From the NCBI GenBank assembly GCA_944322005.1, contig CALUNL010000002.1:1-64000 (forward strand): a stretch of DNA of 64,000 nucleotides. Direction: 5' to 3'. This document shows, one piece after another, positions 42,994 to 51,158 of this stretch. The notes beneath the pieces were generated by a model that saw only the letters and a list, made by a program, of their open reading frames with translations, searched no databases and was not told the DNA's origin. This DNA is from an uncultured Alistipes sp. Lineage in GTDB: Bacteria > Bacteroidota > Bacteroidia > Bacteroidales > Rikenellaceae. How positions within the stretch are numbered: the first letter of the stretch is position 1; every line of letters begins with the position of its first letter. The position numbers and the translations under genes are program-made.

Positions 42994-45378
42994 TCAGTCC
43001 TCCGTCAGCCTTATGAACCTGCACCGCGTGGAGCCCGTCGACGGATTGTAGCCGTCGAGGCCGCACAGCCTGTAGCGCGAACTCTCTCCCGATATTCTGA
43101 ATCTGAAAGTGCTTCTGAGTGACGGTAAAAGCCCGTCGGGCCTGAAGAGATGTACGATATCCACAGGTGTGAGGCGCAGCGACAGCTCCAGGTACTGCCG
43201 GTCGGCCGTCCTTGCGACCGAGGCGTCGTAGCGGCAGTGCAGTCCCGTCTGCGAATCCTCGTCGTCGAACGAGAGGGTGAAGCCCCCGTCCGCCGCATCG
43301 TCGCCGGCGTAGTGGAATGCGGCAAGCGGGTATTCGCCGCTGTTGGAGGGGTATCCCCACGTCTGGTTCTGCGGCAGTGCGCACATGCCTGCATAACGCA
43401 CCACGTGAGGGGTGAATACGGTGTCGAGGCCCTCGTCGCCGGCGCCGGTGTCGCCCACGCACATTATCGACGCCGAAGGTGCGGTGGCACAGAGGCCGGT
43501 CTTGTTGACCGTGGCCGTGAAGAGGGGGTTGGTGAGGTGCTGCGAGTACTGTTTCGCGCCGTACAGCGGGTTGCCGGCGGTCCACGAGCCGAAATTGCGG
43601 TCGCGGTCCGCGCTTATCTCCGCCGCCGCGGCATCGGCCTCGACATATCCGTAGACCTTCCACTGCGGCTTGTCCAGACCGGCATCCGAAATTACGACGG
43701 GCTGCGAGAAGTCTATCCTGCCGGTCCAGTCGAACTCCGTCGATGAGTCGTAGAACTCCTCCTCGGGTTCGATGTAGACCGTCTTCGACCGTTCGTCGGT
43801 GTAGATTGCCAGATTGAACATGTGCTGCACGGCATCGAGCACCTCCATCAGCCTTACGCCGTGGCGTGATATGTCGGCGAAGCCGATGGCGGAGCCGTAT
43901 CCGGGATTTGTCGAGAAGTACGGCCGGAGCGACGTGGCACGCCCGACGGTGATGGTCATGCCGGGGTCGGCGCCCTCGAAGATGAACTTGTCGAGCAGGA
44001 ATTTCGAGCCCGCCGAGACGGTCTGCGGTGGTATTCGCATGTCGAGTTCGAGCGACACGGTGCCCGTCTCCTCCACATGGCCCGCATACATGGCCCAGTC
44101 GCCGGCATAGGTCACGAAATCCTTCGACTCGTCGTTCATGCTCATCAGTTCCACGGTTCCGCCGAGCGTCGAAGGGAGCGAGATTATGGCCGAACGCTCC
44201 GAGAACTCCCCCACCGTCGTGAGCGAACTGCCGCTACGGATGCAGAGCCGGTATTTCCGTCCCGCCACGTAATCGAAGACGATGACGCGGTAGGCCAGGC
44301 CGCCGGTCGGGTTGTCGCGGTAGTCGGAGAAGGTGTTTGCGATGGCGAACTGCGCATCCACACCCGGCAGGAAGCGCACGCGGTCGAAACCGGCCAGACG
44401 CGTGCGCGAAACGATCCGGAACGAGGTGTCGTACTCGAGGTGCAGCAGGAAACCCACTTCGACCGCCGACACTGGTTTGAAGCATGCGTATCCGTCATCG
44501 TCGACGAAGAAGCAGCCGTTCCGGGAGAAGGTGTCGGACATGTACTGTCCGAGGTCGTCGACGGCCGAAGGGTCGGCCGTATCGACGATGTTGCCGAGGG
44601 AGAACTCCGCCACCGACGGGGTTGCCACGACCCTGCCCAGCGAGTCGGCCTGTGCGGAGGCCAGTCTACGGCGGCGCGCCAGGAAATCCATGGCCGACCT
44701 CTGTGCGGAGGTGTCGGCATCGGAATAGGCACCGCTCATGTAGAGCGAGGCGAAGTATTCGCCGTCGATGAACGCGCTCTGCAGGGTGTACCCGGCCTCG
44801 GAGAAGATGTCCCTGACCAGCGCCTGCAGCGATATGAACGGGTGGTAGTCGTCGGTGAGCATGATCCTCTCGGCCGGCAGCAGCGACGAGCCGTTGACCT
44901 TCGCCGTGCGCCCGCTCCTGCATACGGGCAGGAACCGCACCGGGGAGTCGCCCGTCCACGTGGCGGCGATCGACATGGGCGTGAACGTGGTCGAGAATGC
45001 TATGTCCGCGTCGCCGATCATCCTCCGCACGGCACTCTCCGCCCACGACGACGAGCCGCCGATTATTCGCAGCAAGTAGACCGACGAGCGCTCCGACATG
45101 GAGACCGAGAGCAGGTATGCCGTACCGGAGAGCAGCACCATGCCGTCGGCCGAGATTTCGGCGGTATGGTGTTCGGTATTGAACCTCGTCTTCGCATATG
45201 GGTCGCGCAGGCTGCCGAACACCTCGTTGTTGGCCCGGGTCGAAGGGAGTTCCACCTCGACCGTTATCCCCTGCCTCGCCGACTCCGCGGAGAACAGGTT
45301 CTCCGCATCGAACCCGAAGGGCACGCCGAAATCCGAGAAGAGGTCGCACGGGCGGCCGTCCACCGAAAGCCTCATCAT
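42994..45378 (-). CDS. Large unrecognised phage-operon protein (794 aa)
   Basis: A beta-rich 794-aa protein without signal peptide. It begins MMRLSVDGRPCDLFSDFGVPF and contains ITVEVELPSTRANNEVFG, TWTGDSPVRFLPVCRSG, ILTDDYHPF-like MLTDDYHPFISLQALVRDIFSEAGY, and LEVLDAVQHMFNLAIYTDE. A trypsin-like or glycosidase motif is not seen. Its size, late-gene company and repeated beta domains fit a tail or tail-tip protein, but that is inference. Its ATG overlaps the upstream stop (ATGA), so it is translationally coupled to the 321-aa gene. Confidence 0.75.
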   Translation of the reverse strand: MMRLSVDGRPCDLFSDFGVPFGFDAENLFSAESARQGITVEVELPSTRANNEVFGSLRDPYAKTRFNTEHHTAEISADGMVLLSGTAYLLSVSMSERSSVYLLRIIGGSSSWAESAVRRMIGDADIAFSTTFTPMSIAATWTGDSPVRFLPVCRSGRTAKVNGSSLLPAERIMLTDDYHPFISLQALVRDIFSEAGYTLQSAFIDGEYFASLYMSGAYSDADTSAQRSAMDFLARRRRLASAQADSLGRVVATPSVAEFSLGNIVDTADPSAVDDLGQYMSDTFSRNGCFFVDDDGYACFKPVSAVEVGFLLHLEYDTSFRIVSRTRLAGFDRVRFLPGVDAQFAIANTFSDYRDNPTGGLAYRVIVFDYVAGRKYRLCIRSGSSLTTVGEFSERSAIISLPSTLGGTVELMSMNDESKDFVTYAGDWAMYAGHVEETGTVSLELDMRIPPQTVSAGSKFLLDKFIFEGADPGMTITVGRATSLRPYFSTNPGYGSAIGFADISRHGVRLMEVLDAVQHMFNLAIYTDERSKTVYIEPEEEFYDSSTEFDWTGRIDFSQPVVISDAGLDKPQWKVYGYVEADAAAAEISADRDRNFGSWTAGNPLYGAKQYSQHLTNPLFTATVNKTGLCATAPSASIMCVGDTGAGDEGLDTVFTPHVVRYAGMCALPQNQTWGYPSNSGEYPLAAFHYAGDDAADGGFTLSFDDEDSQTGLHCRYDASVARTADRQYLELSLRLTPVDIVHLFRPDGLLPSLRSTFRFRISGESSRYRLCGLDGYNPSTGSTRCRFIRLTED

Positions 45379-46340
45379 GGCATCACCTCCCTTCTGCGGG
45401 TGCGTATGTCGACCTCGACGCAGTCCGGGCGCCCGAACTCGTAGAGTGTCGCGGATGCCGTCGTCACCTCGACCCTCGACAGCACCCTGCCGCACTCGCG
45501 CCACACCTTCGGCGACTGCGCCACTTCGGCAACGGCCCCGGCAACGGCACGACGCTCGTAGTCCGAGACCAGGCGCAACGTCTGCTCGGTGGTGCACCCT
45601 ACGGTCACCGGAAGCCCGTCGTCGCCGGTGATGCTCTCGCGGACCACGCTCTGCATGGTGTTCCTGACAATCGGGAAGGTATAGCGTTCGATTGAGCCGG
45701 CCGACGATATCCATGCGAGCCTCACGCCGGTGCCGCGGTCGCGCTCGACGGTGTAGAATATTGTCAGCAGCTCCTCGCCGTTGCAGGTGAACCAGGCCTC
45801 GATGCTCCTCACCCCCTCCGGATAATCGAGCGTATCGAGACAGAACAGCGCAGCACCACACTCACCTGCACACGTGAGCGACACATCCGTACCCGCATCG
45901 GCGACGAGCAGCACCTCGAAGACCGACCCTCTCGGGCCGAACAGCAGTACCTCGTCGCGTTCGCCGTAGAGCAGACGCCGCTGCTGGGTCATCGTTGAGA
46001 GCCACGACGGAAGCGCAGGCACTGCCTTGTTGAGACATGTGTAGATTTTGTCCGAGCGCACATCGTTGAAGGTCACCGTGTAGCATACATGCGGAGCCGC
46101 CTTCAGCACGGATCCGGAATCGGTGCACGGCTCGGCATCGAGCATGCGGCCGATGTACGGGGCCACGTCTATCTCGCCGGAGGTCACGCCGAAGAGTTTC
46201 TGGCGTGTAATCGTCTGGAAGCTGCCCATGTCGATGACTTGCACCTCGACATCCGTCGGGGTCGTCTCCCCGGTATCGAATGCAAACACCTGACCCTCGG
46301 ACAGCGGGGTGAAATCGTTTGGTTGTCTTGTGATTGTCAT
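45375..46340 (-). CDS. Unrecognised phage-operon protein (321 aa)
   Basis: A beta-rich soluble protein starting MTITRQPNDFTPLSEGQVFAF, with ITRQKLFGVTSGEIDVAPYIGRML, RRLLYGERDEVLLFGPRG and IEAWFTCNGEELLTIFYTVERD. It has no catalytic motif that I can name. It precedes and overlaps the 794-aa gene by 4 bp; the two probably form a complex, perhaps a tail-like tip. No family is assigned. Confidence 0.72.
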   Translation of the reverse strand: MTITRQPNDFTPLSEGQVFAFDTGETTPTDVEVQVIDMGSFQTITRQKLFGVTSGEIDVAPYIGRMLDAEPCTDSGSVLKAAPHVCYTVTFNDVRSDKIYTCLNKAVPALPSWLSTMTQQRRLLYGERDEVLLFGPRGSVFEVLLVADAGTDVSLTCAGECGAALFCLDTLDYPEGVRSIEAWFTCNGEELLTIFYTVERDRGTGVRLAWISSAGSIERYTFPIVRNTMQSVVRESITGDDGLPVTVGCTTEQTLRLVSDYERRAVAGAVAEVAQSPKVWRECGRVLSRVEVTTASATLYEFGRPDCVEVDIRTRRREVMP

Positions 46341-46474
46341 AGCGTGATTTTTTTGTTTTCGGAATCGGATGCCTCGGCCGGATGGCCGACGGAACCGGAG
46401 ATGCGGACCCTGGCGCCGGATGGCGGCCGAAGCATGGCAGGGGCTGCGCCGCCGTCAGAATATGCAGACCACAT
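46337..46474 (-). CDS. 45-aa small ORF coupled to the 321-aa gene
   Basis: From ATG at 46474 the frame reads MWSAYSDGGAAPAMLRPPSG and ends SENKKITL at a TGA (46337-46339) that overlaps the next ATG by 4 nt (ATGA). The start overlaps the upstream gene by 20 bp, and an internal ATG at 46435 is also possible. The coupling at both ends resembles that of the other genes in the operon. Short, Gly/Pro/Ser-rich, no family; it may be only a ribosome-relay ORF. Confidence 0.4.
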   Translation of the reverse strand: MWSAYSDGGAAPAMLRPPSGARVRISGSVGHPAEASDSENKKITL

Positions 46475-46859
46475 CGGCGCCGACGGCCAACGACACGTCG
46501 CCGTGGGATGTCATCGGTCTCTGCATGGGGGTCATGGTCAGATCCAGCACGGCCGCCACATACTGGTCGGAGGAGAGTTCGGAGAAGATCTCGAGCGCGT
46601 CGTTCTCGAGCGCGTCCACCGTCCCCGTCACATCGTCGGGGCGGATTTTGACCCCGGCGGCCATGAGGTAGAGCGTCAGCCGGTAGGTAATCTTCCCGTG
46701 GTTGCGTCCCTCCATCTCACGGAACTCGGGTTGCGGCAACAGCGCGGCGGGATAGCTCCGCACGAGCGAGGAGATGTGCTCCGGCGAGGCCGAGTGGAAC
46801 TCGTAGCCTTTGGCCGCGACAATGTCCCGGAGCGCATCGACAAGAAGCGAAAGATTCAT
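46455..46859 (-). CDS. First gene of the phage-type operon (134 aa, unrecognised)
   Basis: The 134-aa protein (MNLSLLVDALRDIVAAKGYEFHSA, PAALLPQPEFREMEGRNHGKITYRL, LENDALEIFSELSSDQYVAAVLDL) is mixed alpha/beta, with the size and pattern of head-tail joining or tail-completion proteins; no firm family. It starts only 10 nt after an array of three TGTCGAT repeats and about 150 nt after the promoter at 47017-47024. Confidence 0.7.
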   Translation of the reverse strand: MNLSLLVDALRDIVAAKGYEFHSASPEHISSLVRSYPAALLPQPEFREMEGRNHGKITYRLTLYLMAAGVKIRPDDVTGTVDALENDALEIFSELSSDQYVAAVLDLTMTPMQRPMTSHGDVSLAVGADVVCIF

Positions 46860-46868
46860 AGGCACAGA

Positions 46869-46898
46869 TGTCGATAGATTTGTCGATAAGGTGTCGAT
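46869..46898 (+). repeat. Three direct TGTCGAT repeats, 11-12 bp apart
   Basis: Copies at 46869-46875, 46881-46887 and 46892-46898, one helical turn apart, lie in the leader just before the first operon ATG. A related TTTTCGACA occurs further upstream. Phased repeats suggest a protein-binding site at DNA or RNA level. Confidence 0.6.
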
Positions 46899-46993
46899 TT
46901 CCGTCAATAACCCGACGGAACTCCTGCATTTGCAGATATTTGCTCTGTTGAAAAGGTTTTCGACAAAAAGATATGCGATGTTGAAAACCCGAT

Positions 46994-47009
46994 GTCCGGG
47001 AATCCGGAC
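46994..47009 (-). promoter_or_regulatory. Hairpin GTCCGG-N4-CCGGAC at the 5' end of the phage-type transcript
   Basis: Perfect 6-bp arms lie 8 bp after the -7 motif. It may protect the mRNA 5' end or act as an operator. Confidence 0.4.
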
Positions 47010-47016
47010 GACGGTG

Positions 47017-47024
47017 CAAATATA
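47017..47024 (-). promoter_or_regulatory. -7 promoter motif TATATTTG for the phage-type operon
   Basis: TAnnTTTG match on the minus strand, the ordinary host promoter type, about 158 bp before the first operon gene. Confidence 0.6.
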
Positions 47025-47186
47025 CGTTCGGGGAGGAGCCCTTGTCAAGGGGTTCCGGCTCTTTTTCCGGATTTTGCACCATACGGGCGGCGGCAATCCG
47101 CTTTGCCATAACCGTTTGCACATGCAAAAAAATCTCCTGTTTTCCGATTTTTTATCGTTACGGGACACATTGTACGCAAAAATTGT

Positions 47187-47194
47187 TATCTTTG
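47187..47194 (+). promoter_or_regulatory. -7 promoter motif TATCTTTG for mqnA
   Basis: TAnnTTTG match 65 bp before the mqnA ATG. A small CTCC/GGAG inverted repeat follows in the leader. Confidence 0.65.
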
Positions 47195-47258
47195 TAGGCG
47201 CAAACTCTCCCCGAAGGAGGGTTGCAACACACTCGAACCAAAGGGAAGCAACTTATGG

Positions 47259-48029
47259 ATGATGGCCATTTATCCGAAAATAGCGGCAGTATCGTACCTC
47301 AATACGATACCATTCATCTATGGAATAGAGCACGAGGGTAACTTCCGTGCCGAGTTGCTGTTGTCCCCACCGGCCGGTTGCGCCGAAAATTTCATCAAGG
47401 GAGAAGTCGATATCGCCCTGCTGCCGTCGGCAGTGGTGCCGGGCCTGCGCGGGGCCGAGATAATCACCGACTACTGCATCGGAGCCACGGGCCCGGTGCG
47501 TACGGTCGTCGTCACGGGCAACACCCCGATAAGGGATGTGCGCCGCATATGGCTCGACCCGCACTCACGCACCTCCGTGCAGCTTGCGGGCTACCTGGCG
47601 CGCGAGCGCTGGAAGATCTCGCCCGAATGGATGGACCTGGGCGACTACTCCGCACTCGAGCACCCGCAGGAGGGCGACGCATACCTGCTCATCGGCGACA
47701 AGGTATTCGACAACGAGGGGCGCTTCAGCATGACGCTCGACCTGGCGCAGGAGTGGAAGGAGCAGACGCACATGCCGTTCGCGTTCGCCGTGTGGGTGGG
47801 CCGCAAGGGTATCCCGTACGAAGTCCACGACGCGCTGCAGCAGGCGCTGACCTTCGGTGTGGAGCACATCTACGAGGCGATATGCGGGAGCCGCTACGCC
47901 GACCGCCCTTATGCCTACGAATATCTCACGCGCAACATCGATTTCCTTTTCGACATAGAGAAGCACACGGCACTGAAGAAGTTCTGGGATGCCGGTATCA
48001 AGATCACGCCCAAGGTAAACCCCGGTTGA
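47259..48029 (+). CDS. mqnA: Chorismate dehydratase (menaquinone futalosine pathway)
   Basis: Converts chorismate to 3-enolpyruvylbenzoate, the first step of the futalosine route. The 256-aa periplasmic-binding-protein-like fold has IAAVSYLNTIPFIYGIE at the N-terminus, GEVDIALLPSAVVPGLRGAEII, WLDPHSRTSVQLAGYLARERW, YLLIGDKVF and MPFAFAVWVGRKG, all typical of MqnA. Two ATGs in tandem (47259 and 47262) are possible. No other mqn gene is in this window. Confidence 0.93.
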   Translation: MMAIYPKIAAVSYLNTIPFIYGIEHEGNFRAELLLSPPAGCAENFIKGEVDIALLPSAVVPGLRGAEIITDYCIGATGPVRTVVVTGNTPIRDVRRIWLDPHSRTSVQLAGYLARERWKISPEWMDLGDYSALEHPQEGDAYLLIGDKVFDNEGRFSMTLDLAQEWKEQTHMPFAFAVWVGRKGIPYEVHDALQQALTFGVEHIYEAICGSRYADRPYAYEYLTRNIDFLFDIEKHTALKKFWDAGIKITPKVNPG

Positions 48030-48126
48030 AGAGGTTAGCCTCTTGCGCTGCGGCGCATGCGCACAGGCGGGTGCGCACCTAAACGACAACGGTTTGTAAG
48101 ACGTTAAAACCAGGGAGGGCACAAAA

Positions 48127-49110
48127 GTGATTACAATCTATCTCAAGCAATACAACAAAATCATCCGCAACGCCGACACGGAGCTCTTCGACGATCTCGG
48201 ATACGACGACATCCTGTGGATAGACATGGTCCAGCCGACCATCAAGGAGCAGAAGGCCGTCGAGAACTTCATGGAGATCAGCCTGCAGACCAAGCAGCAG
48301 GTCGAGGAGATCGAGTCGACGTCGAAATACTCCGAGACGGAGAACGCCATCATCAGCAACGGCAACTTCTTCTCGCCGACGGGCGACGGTTTCGAGGTCG
48401 AGCCGGTATCGTTCATCATCTCGAACGAGGGAGTTCTGGTATCGGTGCGCCAGACCGACATGCGCACCTTCCGCGAGACCGAGAAGCGCCTGCAGATGAA
48501 CTACCGCAGCTATTCGACCGGCTACCACATCCTCATAACGCTGCTGGAGGTTCGTATCGACTTCGACGCCGACCTTGTGGAGCTTGTCGGCCGCCAGGTT
48601 TCGACCCTGAGCAAGGACATCAACCGCGAGGACAGCATCGACAAGGCGGTCATCCACCGCATCAACATGCTTCAGGAGCGCACCATGGTGCTGCGCGAGA
48701 ACATTTTCGACCGCCAGCGCGTGCTTTCGGGCATCCTGCGCAGCGAGCGGTTTCCGAACGACATCTATCCGCGCCTGCAACTCATGATCAAGGACGTGAA
48801 CTCGCTCATCAGCCATACCGACTTCAGTTTCCAGCGTCTGGACTACATCCAGGACGCGGCGCTCGGCCTGATCAACATCGAGCAGAACGAGATAGTGAAG
48901 ATATTCTCGATTGCGGCGGTGATATTCCTCCCCGCAACGCTTGTGGCGAGCATCTACGGCATGAATTTCAAGTTCATGCCGGAACTGGAGTGGACCTTCA
49001 CCCTCTCCAACGGCTGGACCATCCCCGCCGGCTACATATTCGCCATTGTGCTGATGATTCTGGTCTCTGGACTGACCATAGGATACTTCAGATACAAGAA
49101 ATGGATATAG
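48127..49110 (+). CDS. corA: CorA magnesium/cobalt channel
   Basis: The 327-aa protein has a soluble alpha/beta funnel domain, then two C-terminal transmembrane helices. The first helix ends with the selectivity motif YGMNF (about residue 278), followed by the short loop FMPELEWTFT, and the tail FRYKKWI. It imports Mg2+ as a pentamer. The start codon is GTG at 48127, preceded by GGGAGGGCACAAAA; no ATG start fits the conserved MITIYLKQYN beginning. Confidence 0.94.
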   Translation: MITIYLKQYNKIIRNADTELFDDLGYDDILWIDMVQPTIKEQKAVENFMEISLQTKQQVEEIESTSKYSETENAIISNGNFFSPTGDGFEVEPVSFIISNEGVLVSVRQTDMRTFRETEKRLQMNYRSYSTGYHILITLLEVRIDFDADLVELVGRQVSTLSKDINREDSIDKAVIHRINMLQERTMVLRENIFDRQRVLSGILRSERFPNDIYPRLQLMIKDVNSLISHTDFSFQRLDYIQDAALGLINIEQNEIVKIFSIAAVIFLPATLVASIYGMNFKFMPELEWTFTLSNGWTIPAGYIFAIVLMILVSGLTIGYFRYKKWI

Positions 49111-49141
49111 CGCGGCCTGCGCGGAGGCGTAGTGCGCATGC

Positions 49142-49171
49142 AAAAAAAGGGAGGGGCATCAGGCCTCTCCC
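49142..49171 (-). terminator. Terminator between corA and the DUF3467 gene
   Basis: On the minus strand GGGAGAGGC (49171-49163) pairs with GCCCCTCCC (49157-49149; one G-U), followed by seven T. It overlaps the DUF3467 stop codon. The plus-strand reading (ATTTTGTT) may serve corA. Confidence 0.75.
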
Positions 49172-49467
49172 ATTTTGTTGTTGAACCCGCCGGGTGCCGA
49201 CGGATGTTTCGGAATCTCTATTTTCCCGATATTGCTCTCATACCGTGCGATGTTCTCCTGCAGCGAGAGCAGCAGGCGCTTGGCATGCTCCGGCATCAGA
49301 ATGATGCGGCTCTTGACCTTCGCCTTCGGCAGGCCGGGAAGTATTGCCGCGAAATCCAATATGAACTCCGAAGTCGAATGAGATATAATAGCCAGATTCG
49401 AATAGTGTCCCTGCGCCACTTCGGCGTCAAGCTCGATATCTATTCCCAAAGGTTTGTTCTCTCCCAT
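49159..49467 (-). CDS. DUF3467 protein
   Basis: The 102-aa protein has the DUF3467 pattern: AQGHYSNLAIISHSTSEFILDFAAILPG, then KVKSRIILMPEHAKRLLLSLQENIARYE. It is a short beta-rich protein of unknown function widespread in bacteria and often near transcription or stress genes. It is a lone gene with its own promoter, convergent with corA. Confidence 0.9.
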   Translation of the reverse strand: MGENKPLGIDIELDAEVAQGHYSNLAIISHSTSEFILDFAAILPGLPKAKVKSRIILMPEHAKRLLLSLQENIARYESNIGKIEIPKHPSAPGGFNNKMGEA

Positions 49468-49503
49468 AACCGCTCAATATTTCGAAAATTATTGTACTTT
49501 ATG

Positions 49504-49511
49504 CAAATATA
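49504..49511 (-). promoter_or_regulatory. -7 promoter motif TATATTTG for the DUF3467 gene
   Basis: TAnnTTTG match on the minus strand, 36 bp before the ATG. Confidence 0.65.
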
Positions 49512-49651
49512 GTGACATTCCCGTTACGGTCCGATATCCGCCGCAGCCAAAAAATTAACAAATTATCAACCATATAACGGTTTACGCGGAGCATATGTTG
49601 CATATGCGCATTTTTTTTGGAGCAATGGCCCGTTGCGAACCATTTTTTGCG

Positions 49652-49659
49652 TATCTTTG
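49652..49659 (+). promoter_or_regulatory. -7 promoter motif TATCTTTG for the LysE-cmk-ispH run
   Basis: TAnnTTTG match 50 bp before the ATG at 49710. The leader holds a GGGACG/CGTCCC inverted repeat. Confidence 0.65.
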
Positions 49660-49709
49660 TCCGATACGGGACGAGACGGACCAACTTCCGTCCCGCGCGA
49701 TTCGGAACA

Positions 49710-50387
49710 ATGCTGCTTGCAATAGTTGAAATCATACTGCGCGGATTCGCAGTGGGTCTGGCCGCCTCGATTACGGTAGGCCCGGTAGCGGTGCTGTGCA
49801 TACAGCGTACGCTGAGCAAAAGCCGCCGCTCCGGCCTCATGTCGGGCATCGGCGTCGCGTGCGCCGACACGATGATGGCCGTCATCGCCTTCTTCTTCTA
49901 TTCGATGCTGCAGGCGCAGATAGAGCGCTACAGCTTCATCCTGCAGGTTCTCGGCGGCGTGTTCGTCGTTGTTGTCGGAGTCGTGATATTCTTCCAGAAC
50001 CCGGTACCTCAAATCCGGCGCAACCGTGCCGGCAAGAGCTCCATGTGGCAGGATTTCGCCTCGATGTTCGGCTTCACCATCGCCAACTTCGTGGTTGTCA
50101 TACCCTACATCCTCGCCTTCTTCGCCATGTTCGGCATCGGTACGGCCGGAGAGGATGAGGATATAGCCTCGCTGCTCTCGAGCGCCCTCATCATAGTCGG
50201 CTTCTTCTGCGGAGCCGTCGTATGGTGGTTCCTTCTCACCTCGCTCATAAGCATGTTCCGCCGGCGCTTCCGCCCGCGGCACATGCTCACCATAAACCAT
50301 GTGGCCGGCATCATCGTCGGATTGCTCGGGATATACACCATCCTGTCCACATTTTACTCAACAATACCGAATGGAGTCCTGCACTGA
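49710..50387 (+). CDS. LysE-family translocator
   Basis: The 225-aa membrane protein has six hydrophobic segments and the LysE/RhtB start pattern ILRGFAVGLAASITVGPVAVLCIQRTLSKSRRSGLMSGIGVACAD. The middle part is longer and more polar than in E. coli RhtB, as in Bacteroidetes members. Amino-acid or related metabolite export is inferred from the family. ATG at 49710 is chosen because it lies downstream of the promoter. It overlaps cmk by 17 bp. Confidence 0.88.
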   Translation: MLLAIVEIILRGFAVGLAASITVGPVAVLCIQRTLSKSRRSGLMSGIGVACADTMMAVIAFFFYSMLQAQIERYSFILQVLGGVFVVVVGVVIFFQNPVPQIRRNRAGKSSMWQDFASMFGFTIANFVVVIPYILAFFAMFGIGTAGEDEDIASLLSSALIIVGFFCGAVVWWFLLTSLISMFRRRFRPRHMLTINHVAGIIVGLLGIYTILSTFYSTIPNGVLH

Positions 50388-51093
50388 AAATAGAGACAGA
50401 CGCATCATAATCGCCGTCGACGGCTTCTCGTCGTGCGGCAAGAGCACCTTTGCCAAAGCCATAGCCTCGCGGCTGGGCTACATATTCATCGACACCGGGG
50501 CCATGTACCGCGCCGTGACGCTCTACGCGCTCGAGCACGGGGCCATCCGCTCGGGCATCGTCGACAACGACCTCACGGTGTCGCTTCTGGACGACATCTG
50601 CATCACGTTCCGCTTCAACCCGCAGCGCGGGGCGAGTGACATCTATGTCAACGGGGACCTTGTCGAGGGCAAGATACGCACCATCGAGATAAGCAACTGC
50701 GTGAGCGCCGTAAGCTCCATACGCGAGGTGCGCGAGAAGCTCGTGGCGATGCAGCAGGAGATGGGCCGCAACCGCGGGGTTGTGATGGACGGCCGCGACA
50801 TCGGGACGGTGGTGTTTCCCGACGCCGAGCTGAAGATTTTCATGACGGCCGACCCGGAGGTTCGTGCACGCCGCCGCTATGCCGAACTGCAGGCCAAGGG
50901 CGACGGGGTTCCGTTCGAGGAGGTTCTGGCGAATGTCGTGCAGCGCGACCGTGCCGACATGACGCGTGCCATATCCCCGCTGCGCCAGGCGCCCGACGCC
51001 GTGGTCCTCGACAACAGCCACATGAGCGTCGAGGAGCAGATGGCGTGGTTCGAGCGTGAGTTCGCCCGCGTCCAGCAGTCGCTGAGGCGTTAG
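50371..51093 (+). CDS. cmk: Cytidylate kinase
   Basis: Phosphorylates CMP and dCMP. The 240-aa P-loop kinase has AVDGFSSCGKSTFAKAIA (Walker A), YIFIDTGAMYRAVTL, VVMDGRDIGTVVFPDAELKIFMTADPEVRARRRYAEL and a closing lid region. The ATG at 50371 gives the normal N-terminus; it lies within the end of the LysE gene, so the pair is coupled. Confidence 0.96.
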   Translation: MESCTENRDRRIIIAVDGFSSCGKSTFAKAIASRLGYIFIDTGAMYRAVTLYALEHGAIRSGIVDNDLTVSLLDDICITFRFNPQRGASDIYVNGDLVEGKIRTIEISNCVSAVSSIREVREKLVAMQQEMGRNRGVVMDGRDIGTVVFPDAELKIFMTADPEVRARRRYAELQAKGDGVPFEEVLANVVQRDRADMTRAISPLRQAPDAVVLDNSHMSVEEQMAWFEREFARVQQSLRR

Positions 51094-51158
51094 ACGCCCG
51101 AAGCCCGTCGCAAGGCCGGACGTCACGGCAGCCGCTTCCCATACACAAGGCAAAAGCT

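Larger units (their letters stand above)
46860..47258. other. 399-bp divergent intergenic region (phage-type operon / mqnA)
   Basis: Holds a minus-strand promoter (47017-47024), a plus-strand promoter (47187-47194), a 5' hairpin (46994-47009) and the TGTCGAT array (46869-46898). I see no integrase site, tRNA or direct repeat that would mark an insertion end. Confidence 0.6.

Noticed and set aside
46881..46889. TTATCGACA on the minus strand as a DnaA box or origin
   Set aside because: It differs from TTATCCACA at a key base, and no dnaA, dnaN or AT-rich unwinding region is near; better read as part of the TGTCGAT array.
37770..47260. Attachment-site direct repeats flanking the phage-type operon
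   Set aside because: By eye I find no matching direct repeats at the two ends and no tRNA gene at either border.
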